Source: Catonella massiliensis (lineage in GTDB: Bacteria; Bacillota; Clostridia; Lachnospirales; Lachnospiraceae). Taken from it: a stretch of DNA of 64,000 nt. The stretch spans positions 1,860,001 to 1,924,000 of the forward strand of contig NZ_JAEPRJ010000001.1 in assembly GCF_016651435.1 (NCBI RefSeq), read 5' to 3'. Positions 9,504-16,205 of the stretch are shown one piece after another (position 1 is the stretch's first letter; the number at the start of each line of letters is the position of its first letter). The position numbers and the translations under genes are program-made. The notes under the pieces were generated by a model that was not told the DNA's origin, made no database searches, and saw nothing but the letters and a program-made list of their open reading frames with translations.

Positions 9504-9668
9504 TTATCCAGCATAAATCCTTCTCTGATAAGTCAACAAAAGACTTATAGATAAGCTAATATCTATAAGCCTCCATTGTTTGTAAATAATCCAACCAAAT
9601 TCCTCAACGGTAACATAAAGCTCTTCTTCAGTATGATAGTGATGTTGATAAATTAAGGCTTTTTTCAT
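9504..9668 (-). pseudogene. Unrecognised decayed coding fragment in the 9387-9813 intergenic region
   Basis: The 427-bp gap holds the subtilisin promoter and this 54-codon minus-strand frame (MKKALIYQHHYHTEEELYVT at its start). Another open stretch lies just upstream in a different frame (DTVIGLRWLLRNYNIPMFIV). The spacing of H, Y, E and W residues is faintly like the C-terminus of IS3-type integrases (Y..EEL....EEF), but no D,D,E residues can be assigned. No ribosome binding site supports expression. This is most likely a gene remnant; identity is unknown. Confidence 0.25.
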
Positions 9669-9813
9669 AAGTCTTGGATATTGGATTTATTATTTTGCTC
9701 TTATACCGATTATAACCGTTTTTAAGGTAACAATAAACATCGGGATATTATAATTGCGCAAAAGCCAACGTAATCCAATCACTGTATCATATTACTATTT
9801 TCTCCTATCTTAA

Positions 9814-10638
9814 TTATAAGATATTAGATATATTCCAATACTTTTCCTGATATTCATTAAAAGTCTTCTCTTTTATCCTTTTTCTATTTTTTCCGTTTAA
9901 ATCACATTGATAACACTTTAAGGTCTCGTTTCCATTCTTATAAAATGTCTGCATGTAGTATAACTTTCCGTTTGCTAAAAATCCATAAATTGCATCCGTT
10001 TGAAATATCCTTTTTCCTGATTCTGTTGTAAGTTCTAAAATATAGTTATCTGCATCAGAATGTGCCTCATTTATCAATATCCTTTTGTCTTTAAGCTGAA
10101 AATATCCTACCAGATAATCAAATCTTCTCTCCAGCTTTTTTGTTTTCATATTGTATATAAATACATTTTCATAAGCCATAACAATACCTCCACCCGCATA
10201 ACGCCCGAAATACAGGTAGTTATCTGTTCCACCAAATATCGAATAATTATTTCCACTAACTGATATTATCTTAGATATTTTCTTAGTTCTAAGATCCATC
10301 TTGTATATAACACTTTTATCTGCTTTATTTTTTGAATAATATAATGCTCTTCCATTGGTTACAATGTTAACTGATGTAGCTTTTTTTACTAAATTGATTG
10401 TTTTCTTTGTAACCTTAGAATACTGTGCTATAGTTGCTTCATATGTATAATCATCTACATTATCCTGATTATCATCTTTTACATCAGTAAATTTGTATAC
10501 ATAGTTTCCTATCTCTACTTTATGTCCTATTTTCATTTTCTGCGTATTTGCACTTACTTTTTCTGAAACCAGGCTCAAAGATAAGATAAATGCAATACAC
10601 ATAAATATAACAGCTATTCCTTTAAATTCTTTGTTCAT
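9814..10638 (-). CDS. Exported protein, DUF5050-like beta-propeller
   Basis: A 274-residue protein with a signal peptide or N-terminal anchor (VIFMCIAFILSLSLVSEKVSA, about 10-30). The rest is beta-rich, with repeated blocks such as GRALYYSKNKADKSVIYKMD, DNYLYFGRYAGGGIV and NGKLYYMQTFYKNGN. Each has the 'LYY...Y.M..' rhythm of DUF5050/beta-propeller proteins that sit outside the membrane. No catalytic residues are evident. It is the most downstream member of a minus-strand run of exported proteins; a copy of the dispersed palindrome lies just upstream (10662-10737), so it is probably transcribed separately. Confidence 0.65.
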   Translation of the reverse strand: MNKEFKGIAVIFMCIAFILSLSLVSEKVSANTQKMKIGHKVEIGNYVYKFTDVKDDNQDNVDDYTYEATIAQYSKVTKKTINLVKKATSVNIVTNGRALYYSKNKADKSVIYKMDLRTKKISKIISVSGNNYSIFGGTDNYLYFGRYAGGGIVMAYENVFIYNMKTKKLERRFDYLVGYFQLKDKRILINEAHSDADNYILELTTESGKRIFQTDAIYGFLANGKLYYMQTFYKNGNETLKCYQCDLNGKNRKRIKEKTFNEYQEKYWNISNIL

Positions 10639-10661
10639 TTTCTTTTCTCCTGATATTTTAT

Positions 10662-10737
10662 GATACAGGTGTCAAAAGTATGAAAATTCGGGGCAGCTTG
10701 CTTTGGGGAGAATTTATTAACTTTTGACACCCACATC
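10662..10737. repeat. Dispersed palindromic repeat, copy 1
   Basis: A 76-bp element begins GATACAGGTGTCAAAAGTA and ends ACTTTTGACACCCACATC, so it has imperfect terminal inverted repeats (core GTGTCAAAAGT). The centre contains a second inverted repeat (AAATTC...GAATTT with a GC-rich loop). Related copies lie at 11537, 20095, 28656, 37912 and 44004, always between genes. Confidence 0.75.
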
Positions 10738-10757
10738 ATTTTATTAAAAATTCTTAG

Positions 10758-11477
10758 TTACTTTACATATTTCTTTATAGTTTCTTCTGATAGTTCCTGC
10801 CATTTCTCCTTTACCTCTTTAAATTTGGAGGCAAAGTTATTAAACTCTTTTTTTGAAATCTTTTTAATTCTACCATTCTGAACCTTTTCATATTCCTCTT
10901 GATCTATTCTTACAAATTTAAGATTATTATCAGCTATCCCTAATTTATCTCCGGAATATACCCTTTTAATATTCCCTTTTCCATCAGATTTATAAATATC
11001 ATATGCTTCCTCTGCATATGATTTATCATCATATGCCTGCTGATATGTTCTCCCAAATGTTCCCATAATATAGTTTTTAAAGACTTTAATACCAGATCCA
11101 AACATATCCATAGCATTATTATCCATAGTTTTATATTTATTTGTATCTGAATCAAAATAATAAATCTTTGCTTTTGATATCCTGTTATTTTTATTAACAT
11201 AAACCTCTATCTCACCAGGTACCTCAGCACTCCATCTTTTCCATAAAAACAAATCTTTTTTGCTGTCATTATTGACATCTGTAATCATAAATTGATAGGT
11301 TACAATCGGTGCACCTTCCTTCTCTTTTAGAATATACTTCTTTAATACCTTCGTATACTCTTTCTTCACTGCATTACTCAGTCCTTTTGCATATACCGGG
11401 ATAGTAGATATTCCGGATATAAGTATGGCTGTGGATAAGATTGCTGCAAAGATTTTTGTTTTTATTGTGTTTAACAT
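10758..11477 (-). CDS. Exported protein of unknown function, tandem paralogue A
   Basis: A 239-residue protein with a signal peptide (AAILSTAILISGISTIPVYA, cleavage near residue 30). After it comes a helix (NAVKKEYTKVLKKYIL), a DVNNDSKKDLFL calcium-loop-like motif (D-x-N-x-D, as in FG-GAP/VCBS modules), a beta-rich middle, and a C-terminal basic helix (KISKKEFNNFASKFKEVKEK). It is about 80% identical by eye to its neighbour at 11633. No enzyme motif is seen. The KAKIYY / YDIYKSDGKGNIKRVY strands suggest an extracellular binding or structural role. The ribosome binding site is AAAGGAGC. Confidence 0.8.
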   Translation of the reverse strand: MLNTIKTKIFAAILSTAILISGISTIPVYAKGLSNAVKKEYTKVLKKYILKEKEGAPIVTYQFMITDVNNDSKKDLFLWKRWSAEVPGEIEVYVNKNNRISKAKIYYFDSDTNKYKTMDNNAMDMFGSGIKVFKNYIMGTFGRTYQQAYDDKSYAEEAYDIYKSDGKGNIKRVYSGDKLGIADNNLKFVRIDQEEYEKVQNGRIKKISKKEFNNFASKFKEVKEKWQELSEETIKKYVK

Positions 11478-11536
11478 AAATTTGCTCCTTTATTTTTTTC
11501 AATTGATTGTTCCTGTTACCTATTTAAAGATTTTAT

Positions 11537-11612
11537 GATACAGCTGTCAAAAGTATGAAAATTCGAGGCAGCTTGCTTTGGGGAGAATTTATTAACTTTT
11601 GACACCCACATC
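11537..11612. repeat. Dispersed palindromic repeat, copy 2
   Basis: This is nearly identical to copy 1 (GATACAGCTGTCAAAAGTA ... ACTTTTGACACCCACATC) and was carried along in the tandem duplication. Confidence 0.75.
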
Positions 11613-11632
11613 ATTTTATTAAAAATCCTTAG

Positions 11633-12355
11633 TTACTTTACATATTTCTTTATAGTTTCTTCTGATAGAAACTGCCATTTCTCCTTTACCTCTTTAAATT
11701 TGGAGGCAAAGTTATTAAACTCTTTTTTTGAGATCTTTTTAATTTTACCATTTTGAACCTTTTCATATCCCTCGTAATGTATTTTTACAAATTTAAAATC
11801 ATTATCAGCTATCCCTGATTTATTTCCGTAATATACCCTTTTAATATTCCCTTTTCCATCAGATTTATAAATATCATATGCTTCCTCTACATCTGATTTA
11901 TCATCATATGCCTGCTCATATGTTCTCGCAAATGTTCCCATAATATAGTTTTTAAAGACTTTAATACCGAATCCAACCAGATCCATATAATCTTCAGTTC
12001 TAGTTTTATATTTATTTGTGTATCGATCAACATAATAAATCTTTGCTTTTGATATCCTGTTATTTTTATTAATATAAACCTCTGTCTGACCAGGTACCAG
12101 AAGACTCCATCTTCTCAATAATAGCAAATCTTTTTTACCGTCATTATTGACATCTGTAATCAGAAAATAATATATAGACGGATCGTCTTCCCGTGCTTTT
12201 CCCGTTAGAATATGTTTCTTTAATATCTTCGTATACTCTTTCTTCACTGCTTTACTCAGTCCTTTTGCATATACCGGGATAGTGGATATTCCTGATATAA
12301 GTAAGGCTGCGGATAAGATTGCTGCAAAGATTTTTGTTTTTATTGTGTTTAACAT
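11633..12355 (-). CDS. Exported protein of unknown function, tandem paralogue B
   Basis: A 240-residue protein with the same architecture as the gene at 10758: signal peptide ending near VYAKG, DVNNDGKKDLLL calcium-loop-like motif, and KKISKKEFNNFASKFKEVKE tail. The divergence is concentrated after the signal peptide (ILTGKAREDDPS against ILKEKEGAP) and in the central strands. That is what relaxed or diversifying evolution after duplication would give. Start and ribosome binding site (AAAGGAGAAAAAAT) are clear. Function is unknown. Confidence 0.8.
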   Translation of the reverse strand: MLNTIKTKIFAAILSAALLISGISTIPVYAKGLSKAVKKEYTKILKKHILTGKAREDDPSIYYFLITDVNNDGKKDLLLLRRWSLLVPGQTEVYINKNNRISKAKIYYVDRYTNKYKTRTEDYMDLVGFGIKVFKNYIMGTFARTYEQAYDDKSDVEEAYDIYKSDGKGNIKRVYYGNKSGIADNDFKFVKIHYEGYEKVQNGKIKKISKKEFNNFASKFKEVKEKWQFLSEETIKKYVK

Positions 12356-12419
12356 TATTTTTTCTCCTTTATTTTTTCAATTGACTGTGCCTGTCACCTA
12401 TTTAAAGATTTGATTATGT

Positions 12420-14840
12420 TTAGTAATGATCTTCTTTTCTAAAAGCTGTACTATTATAAGTATTTCTATATTTACTTATATTGGCTTCAGTTATAAATAT
12501 AGCATCAGTTACATAGCTGGAGCGATATTTTTTTTGCTCAGGTGTTATAGGGTAAGATGATGAATTAGCAAAGCTCTCCACTTCAACTGCTCTTCCATTG
12601 GTTATTTTGAAATATTTTACTCCAGTAAAATCATCATGCCACAAGTATGGCAAATAAAAGTCATACCCCACACCTTCCCCACCTCGTGGGTACATTACCG
12701 GACTAACAAATATTTTACTAACCTTACCATTTCTATAGCTGTAAATCAAATGCTTCTGTACCCCACCAAATTCAGCATCACCGCGTGCTGCGAAACAGAT
12801 AAGTTCATCCACTCCATCGCCATCAAAATCATGATATGCAAATCTACGTTCATCAAAATAGTCATAAGGATTACCATTACTATCATATTCAACCATACCA
12901 TCTACAAATTTACCGAATGCTATATCAGGATCTGCCATTATCCCCCTAAGTATCTTCTCGTACTCCAAATGTGCTTTCAGATTCTTAGGCACCGGTGTCT
13001 TGTCCTTAGTCCACCATTTCTTACCTGTTACATTTGAATAGGTCTTCTGGAGTGGAATCAGCTTGCCGTTTTTAATCTCAAAGACTTCCCAGATTACACC
13101 ATTTACATCATAAGGCAAGGTATAGTAGGCTGCGACTCCGTTTTCATCATATACTACAACTTTCAGTTTCATGTTTTTCATGTCCTTTGATGAAAATTTC
13201 TTCTTCCTGCTATTTGTGTAGTCAGATACATAATACTTATAATTTCCTGCTTTTGCGTTGTCTATAGTTATTACTTCTACTGTATTTCCTTTCTTTCCGT
13301 CATTTACAAGACGGTTGCCGTGCTTATCCTTCTTTGTTCCTGCTCCTACATAAGCCATGTCACCGCCTTTACCCTGATATGGTGTAAAAAGACTGGAGTC
13401 CATGTCCTTATCGCCCTCCCAGGTAAGCACTATCTTCAGCTGGTTTTCCTTCATATTCTTTACAAGAGGGATATTCATAGCAGATTTCTTTTCTACAGCT
13501 ATAGTCTGATAAGATTTTACAAAGCCTTTTTTAGCAAATTCTATGGTGTAAATGCCATTTTCAAGACTCAGATTTATATTGCCTTTACTGTCACTCTTAC
13601 TCTCTGCAATTATTTCACCGTCTTTGTTGTCTGTACCTTTTCTTACTTTGATTTTTACTTTATCTATGTATTTCTTAACTGCTTTTTGATTATTATACTT
13701 AGTGGCTTCTGCGTTAAATACATTGAATTTAAGCTTTTTCTTTCCTTCTCCTGCCTTAACTAACATAATCTTGTCTATAAGGACTATGCTGTCGGTATCT
13801 TTTACTGTTACATTTTCGACTTCTGTATCTGCAAAGCCTTCTTTAGTTATTTTAAGCTTGTAGCCCTCACTATTGGGAGTAATGCCTGTTTCAAACCTTC
13901 CTTTCTTATCGGTCTTTATCTCTCCTATAAGGTCTGCTCCAAAATATATTTCTATCTTTACCTCTTTAAGAGCCTTGCCCTTTGTATTTACTACATTTCC
14001 TGTAATTCCGCCATACTCATTTTCTTTAAGCATGGCTTCATAAGTATTGTAGGCGGCATTCAGCATCTTTATTTCTCTTTTATCGTAGTTCTTCCTGTCT
14101 TTTTTCTTGGATTTTTTGTAAAGATACTGTATATTTGCCCCATCATTCTTATCCTTCTTTAAGACTCTTTCCCTTACATCGAGCGGCTTATCCACCCATC
14201 TCCATTTAAGCAGGCAGTCTTTATCAAAATAATATCTGCTGCCTGTCTTATCAAGTGAAGCGTAGGTTGGAGTATAGATACTGTCTTTCCGCTGATAGAT
14301 GAAATTCACCTTACCTTCGTCAGTATAGTAATAATCAGTAATTTCAAGGTCCTTTTTCCTATATTCTATGGATACGATTTTATTTACCTTTCCTGTCTTA
14401 GGATTCTTGTAAATCTCGTACTCAATGTGGTTTTTATTTTTCTTGTTTATCAAAGTTTTTCTAAAGACTTCATAATTCTTAATCTTACCGCTCTTTTTCC
14501 TGCCTTTTATATTTTCAAGACCGTAGAATATCTTTTCATCCCATTTTGCCTTGAAATTTCTTTTGGCAGGCTTTACCTTTTCTTCGTAGATGTCTATCTC
14601 ACCTATGAGAACAGGGTAGAGCTTGTAAGCCGGCTCTTTTACTTCAGGTTCTGCAGGAGTTATGGATGAAGTGGAAGTAACAGCTAGGGTTTGTGTTGAG
14701 GTTTGGGCAACGCTCTCAATTTTAGAATTGCTGCCTGTGCTATTTTCCACCTGCTCTGATTTGCCTCCACAGCCTTGCAGGAAGGCGGCTGTGGTAAGGA
14801 AGAGGGCTAGGCAGGTTAGAGGTTTTGGGATAATTTTCAT
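12420..14840 (-). CDS. Large surface lipoprotein with carboxypeptidase-regulatory and YfaP-like domains
   Basis: An 806-residue protein with a lipoprotein signal (ALFLTTAAFLQGC, lipobox LQGC, lipidated Cys24). The order is: a Ser/Thr-rich spacer; a domain with IDIYEEKVKPAKRNFKAKWD shared with the gene at 16206 (about 75-270); two carboxypeptidase-regulatory-like beta domains (about 275-360 and 370-455; GNVVNTKGKALKEVKIEIYF); a YfaP/DUF2135-like domain (about 460-600; LTWEGDKDMDSSLFTPYQ); and a C-terminal DFDGDGVDELICFA calcium-loop/VCBS-like region (about 655-760). It is anchored on the outer face of the membrane. The role is unknown; adhesion or polysaccharide binding is possible. Confidence 0.8.
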   Translation of the reverse strand: MKIIPKPLTCLALFLTTAAFLQGCGGKSEQVENSTGSNSKIESVAQTSTQTLAVTSTSSITPAEPEVKEPAYKLYPVLIGEIDIYEEKVKPAKRNFKAKWDEKIFYGLENIKGRKKSGKIKNYEVFRKTLINKKNKNHIEYEIYKNPKTGKVNKIVSIEYRKKDLEITDYYYTDEGKVNFIYQRKDSIYTPTYASLDKTGSRYYFDKDCLLKWRWVDKPLDVRERVLKKDKNDGANIQYLYKKSKKKDRKNYDKREIKMLNAAYNTYEAMLKENEYGGITGNVVNTKGKALKEVKIEIYFGADLIGEIKTDKKGRFETGITPNSEGYKLKITKEGFADTEVENVTVKDTDSIVLIDKIMLVKAGEGKKKLKFNVFNAEATKYNNQKAVKKYIDKVKIKVRKGTDNKDGEIIAESKSDSKGNINLSLENGIYTIEFAKKGFVKSYQTIAVEKKSAMNIPLVKNMKENQLKIVLTWEGDKDMDSSLFTPYQGKGGDMAYVGAGTKKDKHGNRLVNDGKKGNTVEVITIDNAKAGNYKYYVSDYTNSRKKKFSSKDMKNMKLKVVVYDENGVAAYYTLPYDVNGVIWEVFEIKNGKLIPLQKTYSNVTGKKWWTKDKTPVPKNLKAHLEYEKILRGIMADPDIAFGKFVDGMVEYDSNGNPYDYFDERRFAYHDFDGDGVDELICFAARGDAEFGGVQKHLIYSYRNGKVSKIFVSPVMYPRGGEGVGYDFYLPYLWHDDFTGVKYFKITNGRAVEVESFANSSSYPITPEQKKYRSSYVTDAIFITEANISKYRNTYNSTAFRKEDHY

Positions 14841-14893
14841 AGGTTTAGTTTCTCCTTTTTTAGAATTTGTAATAAAAAAGTGGATTTTCTATT

Positions 14894-16123
14894 TTAGTAT
14901 AAACTGTCTTTATACATCTCATCATCAGACATAAGTTTACTATATGGATATGGTATTGGTGCATAAAATACTCTATCTTCAAAATTATCATCATATAAGT
15001 ACCTTCCACATTTTGGGCATAAGTTATCTTCTTTGCCATTAAAATAATCTCTAATATATCGAATATGAGCTTCATCATCAATTTCAGGTTGATTTTTTAT
15101 CGTTTCAAAATAACCACATTCACAAAAAGCAAGCATAGTAACATATGGGGTAAAGCCACAATCAGGGCAAGCAATTCCTTTAAGTCCATTAATATTGGCC
15201 ATCATAGGGTGTCCACATTGTGGACAGCTTTTAGCTCCTATAAAAAAGCTTAACAGGAATTCCTTAAAATATGCTTTTCTCCAGCCTGCAAACAATTTTT
15301 GTTTTGCTTTTCTAAATCCGCGGCTTATACTTGTGATTTTAGAATTAGCTTCTTCATCTTTTATATATCCATTTTCTATTTTTTTATAGCCCATTTGTAA
15401 ACTCAGCTTAGAAAATGGTGTAAAATGACTTAATTCTTTATTTATTATTTTCTCTAATTCTCCTCTTGATACGCTTCCCCTCTCCCTTCTTGCAACACCG
15501 AGCAGAGCATTTAGTGATGCGAATAATTCATTGATAGTGTCTTCACTAATTCCACGACACTTATAATATAATCTCAATGTTTTTGAAAAAATTGCTACAG
15601 TATCCTTTGCATCCCTAAATAACGGTCTATATTTAAACCTAATTCTATCTATCATAACGCTATATTTCTGCAAACCAAATCGTTCAATAAGCTCATTACG
15701 AACACGCTTTTTTTTATCATTTGTTTCATACTCATTAATAAATACTTTATAGTAATCATCAAATTGTTCTATTATATCTTTATTATCTATAACTATTTTC
15801 TCAAAAGTAGCAATAACAAAATAGTTTTTTGTTGCTTTCTCATCACTATCTATTTCTATAAATCTATCTAATATTTTAACAAAATCTCCTTTTCGAATTT
15901 GACTACTCTTGACTTGGATGTATATATGATCTTCATTATTGAAAATTTCTACATCTTCATCACCCTCGCACTTTATGCAGAAATCATCGATTTTACATCC
16001 AAATCCAAAAATATCCGACTCATTTAGCTGCTCAACAGAAATTACACTTGCAAATGAGTCCTGATTATCTATTTTAGAATTTATTTTACCACCTATTTTA
16101 TTCTTATCTTGATAATTTCCCAT
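14894..16123 (-). CDS. Putative dsDNA nuclease (Cap4/DUF4297-like N-terminus) with C-terminal zinc ribbons
   Basis: A 409-residue protein. Residues about 17-110 show a PD-(D/E)XK-like nuclease pattern of the DUF4297/Cap4 type: helix, then KCEGDEDVEIFNNED (acidic cluster 53-57), then strand IYIQVKSSQ with the Q-x-K triad partner (Q70, K72), then a FVKILDRF helix. The middle is helical. The C-terminal ~115 residues hold CPQC, CPDC, CECG and CPKC, enough for two zinc ribbons. The ATG at 16123 has a GGAGAGG ribosome binding site; the frame runs to a TTG at 16144. Base composition is visibly more AT-rich than its neighbours. A solitary defence effector or restriction-type enzyme is the best reading. 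No CD-NTase or partner gene is adjacent. Confidence 0.6.
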   Translation of the reverse strand: MGNYQDKNKIGGKINSKIDNQDSFASVISVEQLNESDIFGFGCKIDDFCIKCEGDEDVEIFNNEDHIYIQVKSSQIRKGDFVKILDRFIEIDSDEKATKNYFVIATFEKIVIDNKDIIEQFDDYYKVFINEYETNDKKKRVRNELIERFGLQKYSVMIDRIRFKYRPLFRDAKDTVAIFSKTLRLYYKCRGISEDTINELFASLNALLGVARRERGSVSRGELEKIINKELSHFTPFSKLSLQMGYKKIENGYIKDEEANSKITSISRGFRKAKQKLFAGWRKAYFKEFLLSFFIGAKSCPQCGHPMMANINGLKGIACPDCGFTPYVTMLAFCECGYFETIKNQPEIDDEAHIRYIRDYFNGKEDNLCPKCGRYLYDDNFEDRVFYAPIPYPYSKLMSDDEMYKDSLY

Positions 16124-16205
16124 GCCTTTCCTCTCCAATCTCAAAATTTAAAAGATTATTTTTTGGCTTCCAACCCCCTTGTAGAGCTAGAAGCCATATA
16201 CTAAA

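Larger units (their letters stand above)
10655..12404 (-). repeat. Tandem duplication, two units of about 875 bp
   Basis: Unit A (about 10655-11529) and unit B (about 11530-12404) each hold one copy of the palindromic repeat, a TTTTATTAAAAAT spacer, a 239/240-codon gene and its leader. Gene stops are exactly 875 bp apart (10758 and 11633). The two units remain alignable along their whole length, with scattered base changes and small indels, so this is a relatively recent direct duplication. Confidence 0.85.

Noticed and set aside
9504..9676. IS3-type transposase fragment
   Set aside because: The resemblance is limited to a loose residue rhythm. No catalytic residues, terminal inverted repeats or second frame could be shown, so it is listed only as an unrecognised remnant.
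16167..16198. GGCTTC/GAAGCC hairpin as terminator of the WG gene
   Set aside because: On the minus strand it is followed by A's, not T's, so it would not terminate that transcript.
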